In this document: positions 8,615 to 17,276 of the stretch, in pieces | Layout: every line of letters starts with the position of its first letter | Position numbering within the stretch: position 1 is the stretch's first letter | From: a virus | Length of the DNA stretch: 64,000 nt | IMG/VR virus record: IMGVR_UViG_3300035698_014446 | Coordinates: 28,206-92,205 of that record | Strand: one strand, 5' to 3' | Translations under genes and position numbers: made by a program | The notes under the pieces: generated by a model | What the model saw: the letters and a program-made list of their open reading frames with translations, nothing else | Told to the model about the DNA's origin: nothing | The model's database searches: none

Positions 8615-9071
8615 TATTATTCCTCATAACTTGACATACTACCTGTTTATTTCCTAAAATAGCCCAGCATACTATTCTGTGGTGTCCATCTTTAATACTA
8701 AATGATCTTCCCTCTTGAGCAATAACTACTGGTGGTTTAGTAATTCCCTTAATTCTTATGTTATTGAATAACTTCATAAAATTTGCAGCTTTAAATACGG
8801 CCACAGGATGCGATTTACCATACAATCTTTGCATCCTATAATAATCAGTATCCACGTAATCAAACTTAGTACCTGTAGTAGCACACTTTACGTACTCAAG
8901 GATGAATCGGTACATAGGTGATATTTTTAAACCGAGTACGTCGTCACATTTTGCCGGGAACAATGATTTATACAACTCATACCTTTTGGGGTTATACTCA
9001 ACAGTAAGACTATCGATATCTACCATGTTAAGTGATGACATTTTTCCGTTTGGTATTACAAATTCAACCAT
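8589..9071 (-). CDS. ParB/sulfiredoxin-like domain protein
   Basis: 160 residues. The C-terminal part reads KPPVVIAQEGRSFSIKDGHHRIVCWAILG, the ParB/Srx-type strand followed by DGHHR and a helix; this fold binds nucleotides and can act as a nuclease or kinase. The N-terminal 90 residues are unassigned. In phage metabolic loci such proteins are sometimes small kinases or sensors; here the role is unknown. It overlaps both neighbours by a few bases. Confidence 0.6.
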   Translation of the reverse strand: MVEFVIPNGKMSSLNMVDIDSLTVEYNPKRYELYKSLFPAKCDDVLGLKISPMYRFILEYVKCATTGTKFDYVDTDYYRMQRLYGKSHPVAVFKAANFMKLFNNIRIKGITKPPVVIAQEGRSFSIKDGHHRIVCWAILGNKQVVCQVMRNNNATLHAHT

Positions 9072-11673
9072 CAGTGTCCGATAATTTAGATATTAAGTTA
9101 GCTACGTTGCTCGGTACTCTCTTTTTCGGGTCGTTCTTACCAAAGATAACACACATTTCTTTGTGTTTACTCGGTACGTTTTTCATGATATTTTCTATCA
9201 CTTTTTTCTCAACGACAAATAAACCTTTACTCACAAACAATTCAATTATCTCCTCTTCTGTTTTGATAACTGTATGTCCGTTCTTTGGTTTATCATTAAG
9301 CGGATGATTAAAAAATAGTAATCCACCCGGTGTCATTATTCTGCAGATTTCGTTAACACCCGCCTCAAAATGATTGTGTGTTAACGCGTGATCAAGGACT
9401 TCCCAAGCAAAAACAATGTTTGTGGAACTGGTATTAATTGGTATATTGGAAAAATCACCCTTTAAACAATTGATTTTATATGGTAACTTATCCATTTCCA
9501 AGAATTTGTCCATCAGTATATCAATTGAGTATTTTTCCGCCTTAAACGGGAAAAATCTTAGCGCACCACCATACGCTCCCCCACCTATCTCAACTACTGT
9601 TTCTATAATTTCGAGGTCCATATTATCAGTAATCACCTGATCAACATTAAACTGGTTATATACTCTCTTGATGTCCTCTATATAATACTCATCCTTATTG
9701 CCCTCCCAATACTTCATTTCGAAGTCTGGCGACCATTTACCTAATATTTTGTGTCTTCTCTCCCGCCACATTTCAAGCACTTTGTTGTTTAACTTGTACA
9801 AAACTCCGCAAAGAGCCTTTGGTCTTCTTTTGGAATAGACACCCAATCTTAATAAACTTTGCCAAGACTCGCCCTTATAATGAATTATGTGAGTTTTAGT
9901 TGTTGGAACAATTCCCCTTGATTCATTAAAAAACTTCATCGGGAAACCTTGAAATTTTAAACCACTCACAACCATACCTTTTGTGAACTGATTCGGGTCG
10001 CGCGTATTAAGTATGAATCCAAATGATACCTGATCACCACCACCCCACAAAATATAACCATTCTTTTTTGCTGATTTATCAGCTTTCTGTGTTTTTATGG
10101 TTAATCTTGACCATTCCTTAAGAAAACTCCTAACTAACTCGGAATTTTTGGCCAACACTATGCCACAATTTATCGGCCAACTTATATTTTCATCATCACG
10201 TTCCTTATAACAAAAACCGACGTCAAAATCAGTAGTAAAGAACTTACCCATTTTCCTGACAACCATCATGTCTGCGTCCATTAATACTACATTCTGTAAA
10301 TCTTTGTTATCCTCAAGTATTTCATGCCATATTAATGATTTCTGCGCCGTTTTGTATTCTTTGTCACCAGCCTCACACCCTCCGTGTTTCGATTCCTTTA
10401 GTACCACGTATGGTAATATCTTTTTTATTTCATCAATGTACTCCGGGTCGATGTTATGGTAATAAAATATAACATTTGCCTTACCATCATACACCTTATC
10501 AATGCTCTGTAACAGAACGAACACGTTATCGATAAACTTATCGCCATAAGCGGAAAAGGCAAAAGTTATTTTGTTATCTTCTACATTCGCCAATTCTTCT
10601 TTCGCTACTGCCGTATCAATAATCTTATGAAAAACGTTGACCATGGAAGTACCAGCATCCTCCATACCAAAACATTCTTCGGCCTTAGACCTACAATCAG
10701 CGGATATCTTCTCCCTGTTCTTTTTGATTTCTTCCCACGCTATGTGTATCGTATCAGCAAACATTTCCGTATTACGTGGGTTACTACTGAATAGTGCATA
10801 TGGATTACCACTACCACCTATAATAGGTAACCCACAAGCCAATGCTTCCCTGATTATTCGCGTAGCTATTATATGCGGAGTAACTAATAAATCAGCCGCT
10901 CTATACTGTTCCCCCATATTAGGCATTAAAGTACACACATCGCCTAATAATCCCCTTTTACTCAACTGATTAATTATTATGTATATTGGGTCTTTTTTGT
11001 TGGAAGGAACACCATACATATGTATTCTTCCAGTTTGGCAATACTTTTCAATAAATCGTACAGCCGCAAATAAAATATTAAACGGTGTTGTATCTTCCCT
11101 CCACATATCGGCAATCATTATGTTGGGATTACCCCTACGTGTATCATAGTTACGTTTTTTCCCAACCGGTTTGTACTCATTCATATCAACCATTGATGGA
11201 ACAAATGCCATCGGTTTTTCTGGTATTAAATGTTGAAAATAGAATATATGTTCTTTCCAGAACGTAACCACGGCCTTGTATAGATCGTTATTAGCCACTT
11301 CTCTTATGAACGAATACACAGGTATTTGCCCATATTTTTCCAACAGGAATGAGTTTTCCGGTCTACCGTGGAGACACAGAATTATCGGTTTCCCCATACC
11401 TTCTAATTCTATTGGTATAACCGAATGTCGTACGAATATGTCAGCATTTGCAGCCCAATCCATGGACTGTGTGACTATATCGTTGTCCTCTTTGTCCTCA
11501 CACCCCTCGTTTTTCAAACACTTGGGACATACTGCACAATCAATGAACTGAGCATCTACCCCAAACATCCGTTCTGCGCGAATCAAGTCCCTTACTGTGG
11601 CATACTGTCCCGATCTTCCGGGTCCGAATGCCGCAAAATGTGCTACTTTTAGTCCATTTAGATCAGTCGCCAT
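9064..11673 (-). CDS. Three-domain glycosyltransferase-glycosyltransferase-methyltransferase
   Basis: 869 residues with three recognisable parts. Residues 1-350 look like a GT-B (GT4) glycosyltransferase: KVAHFAAFGPGRSGQYATVRDL at the start and IIREALACGLPIIGG near the donor site. The middle (about 365-640) looks GT-A/GT8-like, with VVLMDADMMVVRKM as the D-x-D metal motif and THIIHYKGESW as the late His motif. The end (about 670-869) is a class I methyltransferase: VVEIGGGAYGGA, IVFAWEVLDH and GGLLFFNHP. It probably builds and caps a glycan on the phage particle or host envelope. It is the first gene of the leftward locus, just after the capsid terminator. Confidence 0.8.
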   Translation of the reverse strand: MATDLNGLKVAHFAAFGPGRSGQYATVRDLIRAERMFGVDAQFIDCAVCPKCLKNEGCEDKEDNDIVTQSMDWAANADIFVRHSVIPIELEGMGKPIILCLHGRPENSFLLEKYGQIPVYSFIREVANNDLYKAVVTFWKEHIFYFQHLIPEKPMAFVPSMVDMNEYKPVGKKRNYDTRRGNPNIMIADMWREDTTPFNILFAAVRFIEKYCQTGRIHMYGVPSNKKDPIYIIINQLSKRGLLGDVCTLMPNMGEQYRAADLLVTPHIIATRIIREALACGLPIIGGSGNPYALFSSNPRNTEMFADTIHIAWEEIKKNREKISADCRSKAEECFGMEDAGTSMVNVFHKIIDTAVAKEELANVEDNKITFAFSAYGDKFIDNVFVLLQSIDKVYDGKANVIFYYHNIDPEYIDEIKKILPYVVLKESKHGGCEAGDKEYKTAQKSLIWHEILEDNKDLQNVVLMDADMMVVRKMGKFFTTDFDVGFCYKERDDENISWPINCGIVLAKNSELVRSFLKEWSRLTIKTQKADKSAKKNGYILWGGGDQVSFGFILNTRDPNQFTKGMVVSGLKFQGFPMKFFNESRGIVPTTKTHIIHYKGESWQSLLRLGVYSKRRPKALCGVLYKLNNKVLEMWRERRHKILGKWSPDFEMKYWEGNKDEYYIEDIKRVYNQFNVDQVITDNMDLEIIETVVEIGGGAYGGALRFFPFKAEKYSIDILMDKFLEMDKLPYKINCLKGDFSNIPINTSSTNIVFAWEVLDHALTHNHFEAGVNEICRIMTPGGLLFFNHPLNDKPKNGHTVIKTEEEIIELFVSKGLFVVEKKVIENIMKNVPSKHKEMCVIFGKNDPKKRVPSNVANLISKLSDTDG

Positions 11674-11704
11674 GTTTCTTGTCCCTTAATTTTGTCTCGT
11701 TCTT

Positions 11705-11734
11705 AAAAAAGCGGACCCCCCACGGGGGGTCCGC
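11705..11734 (-). terminator. Rho-independent terminator after the capsid gene
   Basis: Eleven-base perfect stem GCGGACCCCCC/GGGGGGTCCGC (11711-11734) with a two-base loop, followed on the minus strand by six T residues. It lies between the capsid stop and the glycosyltransferase start and separates the virion module from the glycan locus. Confidence 0.92.
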
Positions 11735-11768
11735 TCGCACTCATACTAATCGCAGTTGTCGAAGCAAT

Positions 11769-12800
11769 TTACGCAATGGCTGAAACCCTCTGCCACTGGG
11801 TTTCATTCAGGTACGCACCGTAACGACCCCACCCGGCAACAGTCTCGGCAAAGGCCAGAATGTCTGTCTCTGCGAGCAGAGTCAGGTCCATTCTGTTACC
11901 GATCTTGTTTTTGCGACCCGGAATCGTCAGATAGCCAAGAGGCTTGGACGAACCAGCATCACCGGTCCACTTCGTTGCTCCATCGTCATTGACGGTGGTC
12001 CAATCGAGGTAGGAGGTGTAAATCGGCGTGATGTTGTAGCTAAGCCCAACACCAGAAACGGTAAGAGTCCTTGCGGGATTCAATGCCATTTCGACACGAT
12101 GCTTCATCGACAGGTCAGTGTACAGAATCAGCGGCGTACCAGCGGTAACGCCAAGGCCTGTATCCCGGTGACGATTGATCAGCGTGTACGCTGCGTCATT
12201 AATGGTGTACCGGTCTTTGTCAGTGGTCGTAGTGGCCAGCGACGTATACACGGTATTGTACGTTTGGGATAAGGACTGAATCATATCATAGAACAACACG
12301 GCCTTTTCCTCAAACCATTTGCGTCTGAACTCAAGGGCGTTGTCCTCGATGGTCCACCATTCGCCATCGTCAAACCACGTTTTGAGCCATTGCAAGGCAC
12401 CACCGTAAAGATTCAACGAAACGGTAACCTCTCCACCAGAAACGCTGTAAATCCGGGCTTTGTCGCCATCGCGGACCTTTTTGAAGGTCAGGCCGGACTG
12501 AGAACTTCTGACGGTGAAACTTCCCGTCTTAACGTTGGTCAGATCGATCGAGTCGAAAGCTGCTTCGTACCCGGTATCCAACTCAGCGATATCGATGTGA
12601 AACTTGTCAACGATTTCAAGGACGGAATCAGGGAAATTCTGAGAACTTGTGAACTCCGTGATACCAGCCTTCCGAAGTAGCTGTCCAGCCCGCATAGCCT
12701 GCGAGAAATTATGCTGGATAGCACCAATAAAGGCATTACGGCCTTTCTTGGTTCCGACATTGATCATGTCGTAATTGTGAAAAATCTTACCAGTCTTCAT
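11769..12800 (-). CDS. Major capsid protein
   Basis: 343 residues. The position (after decoration, scaffold and protease candidates, in the order portal to capsid), the markedly higher GC and regular codon use than neighbours, and the dedicated strong terminator all fit the most abundant virion protein. The C-terminal segment FAETVAGWGRYGAYLNETQWQRV resembles the end of HK97-fold capsid proteins. No other gene in the module suits this job better. No signal peptide or enzyme motif is present. Confidence 0.8.
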   Translation of the reverse strand: MKTGKIFHNYDMINVGTKKGRNAFIGAIQHNFSQAMRAGQLLRKAGITEFTSSQNFPDSVLEIVDKFHIDIAELDTGYEAAFDSIDLTNVKTGSFTVRSSQSGLTFKKVRDGDKARIYSVSGGEVTVSLNLYGGALQWLKTWFDDGEWWTIEDNALEFRRKWFEEKAVLFYDMIQSLSQTYNTVYTSLATTTTDKDRYTINDAAYTLINRHRDTGLGVTAGTPLILYTDLSMKHRVEMALNPARTLTVSGVGLSYNITPIYTSYLDWTTVNDDGATKWTGDAGSSKPLGYLTIPGRKNKIGNRMDLTLLAETDILAFAETVAGWGRYGAYLNETQWQRVSAIA

Positions 12801-12865
12801 TGCTAAATCTCCATAACAGAAAATTGTGAACTCACTTCAACACGAATATTGCTTGTTAGGCAATA

Positions 12866-13288
12866 TTAAGTAATAGTCAAGGCATCACTCGGAGACTTAT
12901 CATCTTCGAAGCCGTAACCATTGAAGTGAACCATCAGTTCCGAAACACCAACGGCTTTTGCCTCAAGAGCAATAGCCGTGGCCTTAACCTCGGAACCCTG
13001 AGTCTCGAATTTCCCAGTACTCATTCGGAGACAAAGCTTCTCCCCTGCGTAAATCGCAGAAGCGGGGAATGCAGTAACCTGCAGCTTTGGAACCTCGTAA
13101 GCAGCGACGATAACACCGCTCGTTACAGTCTGCAACGGGAGGATGATCGCATCACTCCGTACTGCAAACGTACCGGCGGTAAAACCTTGTACATCCGAAA
13201 CCTCATAAACCTTAGCCTCGCCCACCGGGCATCGGAATCCGAGGACATCCGAACCAGTGGTCGTACTAACATCACCAATACTTCCCAT
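12866..13288 (-). CDS. Probable capsid decoration or stabilisation protein
   Basis: 140 residues, rich in Gly, Ala, Thr and Val, with a beta-rich pattern (VYEVSDVQGFTAGTFAVRSD, VIVAAYEVPKLQVTAFPASAIYAGEKLCL) similar to DUF2190-type head decoration proteins that precede the capsid gene in many phages. Codon use is as GC-rich as the capsid gene, which suggests high expression. Function is inferred from place and composition. Confidence 0.55.
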   Translation of the reverse strand: MGSIGDVSTTTGSDVLGFRCPVGEAKVYEVSDVQGFTAGTFAVRSDAIILPLQTVTSGVIVAAYEVPKLQVTAFPASAIYAGEKLCLRMSTGKFETQGSEVKATAIALEAKAVGVSELMVHFNGYGFEDDKSPSDALTIT

Positions 13289-13397
13289 GATGTTATCCTT
13301 CCGTATTTAAACACTTATCAACATTATTGACTGTCGTCAAACGAAAACATCAACTGCCGTTGACAAATATCCTATGCCGCTGACGCGACGTTACTAA

Positions 13398-14009
13398 TTA
13401 ATCATCCTTCTTACTATCACCACCCCCGATTAAGGGGTTGTTCTTCGGGTCCGTCATGTCCACGTCTTCATCACCCACTTTATCCTTGAACAAGTCCGGG
13501 TTATCCTCTGGTTTCTTGTCGTCTTCCTTTACTTTTAGTTCGATACCGTGTTTTTCGATCAGTTCAAGTTCTTCCTTGACGGCATCGTTAACTTTTTCCT
13601 GACGCTGATCATTTGTGAGATCGCCTGACAAATCAACACCACGACCGGTAGATAGTCTGTCCTTGATATAATTGACTACCTGTGAAGACTTGTCAGCCAA
13701 TTCCTTCGAACCGTCAACGAGAGAAGTTGTCTCCGCCTTGTCGCGAAACTTTTGGAGTTCCACACACCGTTGTTTGAGGACGACAATTTCCTTCTCAAGT
13801 TTTGTTTTGATCTTTGTCTCGGCGTCATGAGCAAGTTCAATGACGGTTCTATTCGTCGATATATCCTGCTTGTTGTACAACTCACTCATAGGAATGTCCT
13901 GCTTAGCGATAGCTGCCTTGATATCTAGTAAAGACAACTCATCCTCTTCACCCTCTTCGCTAATGAATGCTCTTCTCAATTCTAACTCTTTTCTGTCCTT
14001 CATGTCCAT
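13398..14009 (-). CDS. Putative scaffolding protein
   Basis: 203 residues, strongly charged and largely helical, with a likely coiled coil in the middle (IKTKLEKEIVVLKQRCVELQKFRDKAE) and an acidic, Lys/Asp-rich disordered tail. This size and make-up, and the position between the protease candidate and the decoration gene, fit a capsid scaffold. Its ATG lies at the stop of the upstream gene. Confidence 0.5.
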   Translation of the reverse strand: MDMKDRKELELRRAFISEEGEEDELSLLDIKAAIAKQDIPMSELYNKQDISTNRTVIELAHDAETKIKTKLEKEIVVLKQRCVELQKFRDKAETTSLVDGSKELADKSSQVVNYIKDRLSTGRGVDLSGDLTNDQRQEKVNDAVKEELELIEKHGIELKVKEDDKKPEDNPDLFKDKVGDEDVDMTDPKNNPLIGGGDSKKDD

Positions 14010-14797
14010 TACTCCTTATTCATTTCTTGAATTGTTGCTAACACACCAGCCCCGGAGAATCCCGGATTATTAACAGAAGAACTGCCAATGGCCAGATTAG
14101 TAATTTTGTCTACATCCTTCACAAACCAAGTACTAAACTTATCTTCTCTCGCCAGTAATACATTCCCTTCAATAGAACATATGTTAAGTTTACCACTCTT
14201 AATATCATCAATTATGTCCGAATCGGTGATATGTGCTACAGCAAGAGCGTGTAAACTGTCTTTTATAGTTTTGGTGAAAGAATGAATTACTCTTCCCACC
14301 TTACGTTTTATATCTTCGCCCGGAGCATTATGTCCGTGTATAATCCCTACTGCTCCTTCTTTGATTCTTCTTGACAATTCTTTTATAGCACGAAAAGACC
14401 ATATTTTTCTTTCCTTCTTATGGTCAATCTTTCCACTGGAAACACCTTCACCACCGACATCGTATACAACTAAAAATGGATGTGGGTCTGTTCTTTTTAT
14501 CTGTTGAAGGAGTTCTGAGGATATACAGTCAGATGCACTCATTTCTGAAATATGCGCAAATATTCTTACATCCATAGACTTGTTAACAAGTGCATTACCG
14601 CGCCTTTTAGATACAGCCACTTTTTTCCTATTTACATACTGTATTCTTAGTAATAGCTTATCGGCAGCGTTTTTCGCACACAGCACATCACCAGTTAGGT
14701 CCTCAACCCTTTCAAACTCACGTACATAAGCTTTTTGAACATGAGCAGGTTCGTGCCTAACCGCTTTCGGAGGTACTGTAGAGTATACTATAGCCAT
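14009..14797 (-). CDS. Putative prohead maturation protease
   Basis: 262 residues. A His-containing segment GIIHGHNAPGED is followed by GRVIHSFTKTIKDSLHALAVAHITD and IKSGKLNICSIEGNVLLA. This His...(hydrophobic strand)...Ser-Ile-Glu order is like prohead serine proteases, where a final C/S-S-I-E strand is common. The place directly before the scaffold and capsid genes supports it. Catalytic residues cannot be assigned with certainty. Confidence 0.45.
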   Translation of the reverse strand: MAIVYSTVPPKAVRHEPAHVQKAYVREFERVEDLTGDVLCAKNAADKLLLRIQYVNRKKVAVSKRRGNALVNKSMDVRIFAHISEMSASDCISSELLQQIKRTDPHPFLVVYDVGGEGVSSGKIDHKKERKIWSFRAIKELSRRIKEGAVGIIHGHNAPGEDIKRKVGRVIHSFTKTIKDSLHALAVAHITDSDIIDDIKSGKLNICSIEGNVLLAREDKFSTWFVKDVDKITNLAIGSSSVNNPGFSGAGVLATIQEMNKE

Positions 14798-14810
14798 AAT
14801 ATTCCAGTCT

Positions 14811-15401
14811 TTATATTGCAGTAATTATCATTCCAACGCCGGGGCACTCACCACCCACACCCCCATCAGCTTCCCATACGTAAGGATAAAGGTATCTAAT
14901 ACCGTTTGCGTCGAACCGCATCCACAGCATCTTGTTGTCACCATCAGCAAACACATTTACACCGCCAGGCCATTCATCATTAGTTAAGGTAAGTGTATCC
15001 AACCATCTACCTGTTTCCGTAGCCCCACCATCGCCAGACGCTCGTGCCGTACCTACTTGAGCAGCCTTAGTGGCGGCACTACATATTCGCATAGGCGGAT
15101 TAAACCCGTTTGCAGACCCGGCCCAACCGCCTCTATTGGGTGATCTGTACCCAATCAAATCAAAAGCAAACGTATCATCGTCAGCACATACTTGACCACC
15201 AAAACTCTGACCGAACATGGCAATAATCAGGTTTGAAAACTTGAACTCAAATAATGAAAACAAATCGATACAGTTTGCCTTTTGCTGGTGAAACGTAAAG
15301 CCAGTCAATACATTAGCTGCAGCCGCATCGTTTTCTGCCGCAACCGCCCTCAGGATTTCCTAAGGATGCATCGGCGTCATTAAAATATTTTCATCCGACA
15401 T
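14811..15401 (-). CDS. Virion-associated protein with in-frame TAG at codon 14
   Basis: The natural start is ATG 15401, with an AGGAG site 8 bases upstream (minus strand). It reads MSDENILMTPMHP, then TAG (15360-15362), then continues in the same frame with EILRAVAAENDAAAANVLTG into a 165-residue Gly/Ala/Asp-rich protein ending at TAA. Without readthrough, translation would need a TTG at 15308, which has no ribosome site. No family is recognised; the place and composition suggest a minor virion or tail-tip protein. See the amber findings. Confidence 0.6.
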
Positions 15402-15441
15402 GTTAATAACTCCTACTAAAAATAGAATTTATTACCGATTA

Positions 15442-16230
15442 TTACGGAGCAGCCCAAGTATAAGCTGCACCAAGATCAAGATACGTGATTATTATTGCAT
15501 ACCGACCAGCGGTAAGAGTAGTCCAATTGTCTTCGGGCTGCATATTAATCCAGATCGCTTTCGGGGATTGGGTTGAAGCAATAATAGGGGACCCAGCAGC
15601 AGCAGTTGTTATAAAATTATCCAAATCGTCAATAGTGTCCGTTGCGAGAACATCACCTGCACCACTTGATATACCTATATCAAGTGATATAATATCATCG
15701 GGGTCAGCCTCGGAAGATACTACAGCCTCTATACATCGTACTTGCGCACTTATAAGTTCACCCCAACCCGGTACTAGTTGACCGAGATTGATAAATTGTT
15801 CATTATTATTGGCTTGAGTATCATCAAACTGAAAATCATCCGCTGATGCGGCAACCACTATTGATATCGTTTTTACAACAGTTTTCAGACCCCATATTTG
15901 ATCGACGGCTACTATTTCCCCAGATGAAATGACTACGTTACCAGAAGAAGCAACGATATCGCCTAATACTGCTTGAACATCACCCGCACTCGCAACTATA
16001 TTCCCGGTAGTGGCGGTTATGTCACCGGATGAAACCGTATGGCCGCCAGAAGCAGTAAAAGTACCATTTGTTACTTCTACATTTCCGCGCGAATACCGAA
16101 GAAGGCCGCCGCCTCTTACCACCCACGGTCCGCTTCTTCTGCCTCTCTGACCAGCGGCGAATAAATACACTATCGACATAAAGCACAGTACGAACAACAG
16201 ACTTATTTGTTTTTTCCTTCTTTTCGACAT
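15442..16230 (-). CDS. Fibre-like repeat protein with N-terminal signal anchor
   Basis: 262 residues. After a basic start (SKRRKKQ) comes a hydrophobic helix (ISLLFVLCFMSIVYLFAAG), then short beta repeats of the type SGDITATTGNIVASAGDV, typical of phage fibre shafts, and a C-terminal beta-rich head. A membrane anchor on a fibre is odd; it may be a host-surface protein or a lysis-linked fibre. It lies among virion genes. Confidence 0.5.
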   Translation of the reverse strand: MSKRRKKQISLLFVLCFMSIVYLFAAGQRGRRSGPWVVRGGGLLRYSRGNVEVTNGTFTASGGHTVSSGDITATTGNIVASAGDVQAVLGDIVASSGNVVISSGEIVAVDQIWGLKTVVKTISIVVAASADDFQFDDTQANNNEQFINLGQLVPGWGELISAQVRCIEAVVSSEADPDDIISLDIGISSGAGDVLATDTIDDLDNFITTAAAGSPIIASTQSPKAIWINMQPEDNWTTLTAGRYAIIITYLDLGAAYTWAAP

Positions 16231-16268
16231 CGTTAATTCCTTTTTTTTTTTTAGTTACGGACCGATTC

Positions 16269-16472
16269 TTAACTCTGTGGACCGACATCAACAGAGTTAG
16301 GTGATACTGCGCCACCCGGACCCAATATAACTGCCACTTGCTTTGGGCTGGTTCCACCTGCTGCTTCTGGGTTTATTAAAGGTTTTGATTCCGGTGTTAC
16401 ATGACCTATTGTATCAGCCGTTCTTGCACCTTCACCAGCACCTAAGTTCCTACTTCTCTGTCTGTTAGCCAT
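16269..16472 (-). CDS. Small virion-module protein, unknown
   Basis: 67 residues, Gly/Pro/Ala-rich and probably disordered (GAGEGARTADTIG, GGAVSPNSVDVG). No family recognised. It overlaps the upstream gene by eight bases and follows an ordinary start, so it is probably translated as part of the virion operon. Confidence 0.5.
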   Translation of the reverse strand: MANRQRSRNLGAGEGARTADTIGHVTPESKPLINPEAAGGTSPKQVAVILGPGGAVSPNSVDVGPQS

Positions 16473-16785
16473 TACTATCTCCCTTATCTAAATTATCAAG
16501 AATATCCCAAACTACTCCAACTATTGTGGCTCCGTGTACTTCACCCACATAATCACGTAGTTTTTTAAGATCGTTTATAGATATATCCGGTTCATCAGAG
16601 CAATTAACAAGTGTTGCTAACTCGTACCTCTTGTATTTTAATTCGCCGGTTTCTCTCTGTGACTGAGGAGTATTCGCTAATATAGCATTGGTAAGTACGG
16701 TCCTAAGAATTATATTCTTTTTCTTATTGTCCTTTAGTGTGTCGTTGTTAAAATTTTTTAACTCTTGGGTTACGTCCAATTTCAT
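16465..16785 (-). CDS. Unknown virion-module protein
   Basis: 106 residues, soluble and mainly helical, with charged runs (LKDNKKKNIILRTVLTNAI). No motif recognised. It lies in the minus-strand virion operon between the Gly/Pro-rich protein and another small protein, both close-packed. Confidence 0.55.
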   Translation of the reverse strand: MKLDVTQELKNFNNDTLKDNKKKNIILRTVLTNAILANTPQSQRETGELKYKRYELATLVNCSDEPDISINDLKKLRDYVGEVHGATIVGVVWDILDNLDKGDSNG

Positions 16786-16802
16786 ATCATCACCTTTTTT
16801 AC

Positions 16803-17135
16803 TTAGTCCGGGGTCGGTGCATCTGTTCCAGTTATAATATTATCAGGAATACTATGTTTAGGGGGATTAATAATACTTATTTCATCATTAAACCTAACCT
16901 TATCCTCGTGCAGTTTAGAAAGACGAACTAAAGCACGTATTGTTTTAGAGAATACTCTTTTAACAAATTCAGGATTTGTTTCTAACGCCGATTTATTTGC
17001 AAAAGAAAATTTTTGTGATGTCCTGTACACATCACCTTTTATTCTAATATCAAGTTGATTATTAACAAGTAACTTTATAGCCTGTAATACTACAATATCA
17101 TATTGATCTGGAATTTCTATACTTATTACAGACAC
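16803..17135 (-). CDS. Unknown virion-module protein
   Basis: 110 residues beginning MSVISIEIPDQYDIVVLQAIKLL, with a mixed alpha/beta pattern. No family recognised. It is separated by only 17 bases from the next gene and shares its strand, so it is part of the same operon. Confidence 0.5.
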   Translation of the reverse strand: MSVISIEIPDQYDIVVLQAIKLLVNNQLDIRIKGDVYRTSQKFSFANKSALETNPEFVKRVFSKTIRALVRLSKLHEDKVRFNDEISIINPPKHSIPDNIITGTDAPTPD

Positions 17136-17148
17136 GTTATTCTCCTAT

Positions 17149-17259
17149 TTATCTTTTACCTTTACCTTTTGATCTTGTTTTTTTACATCCACCTCGACCA
17201 CGATTAGCCCTTACACCCTTACCACTACCATTTCTTTTTGGTGTCCCTTTTTTATTCAT
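17149..17259 (-). CDS. Very small basic Gly/Lys/Arg-rich protein
   Basis: A 36-residue open frame (MNKKGTPKRNGSGKGVR..., ending KGKGKR) that fills the gap between two virion genes. About half the residues are Lys, Arg or Gly. It may bind nucleic acid or be a structural peptide. A GGTGA-like site precedes ATG 17259. Support is its fit to the gap and coherent composition. Confidence 0.5.
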   Translation of the reverse strand: MNKKGTPKRNGSGKGVRANRGRGGCKKTRSKGKGKR

Positions 17260-17276
17260 AATCACCTTTTTAATTC

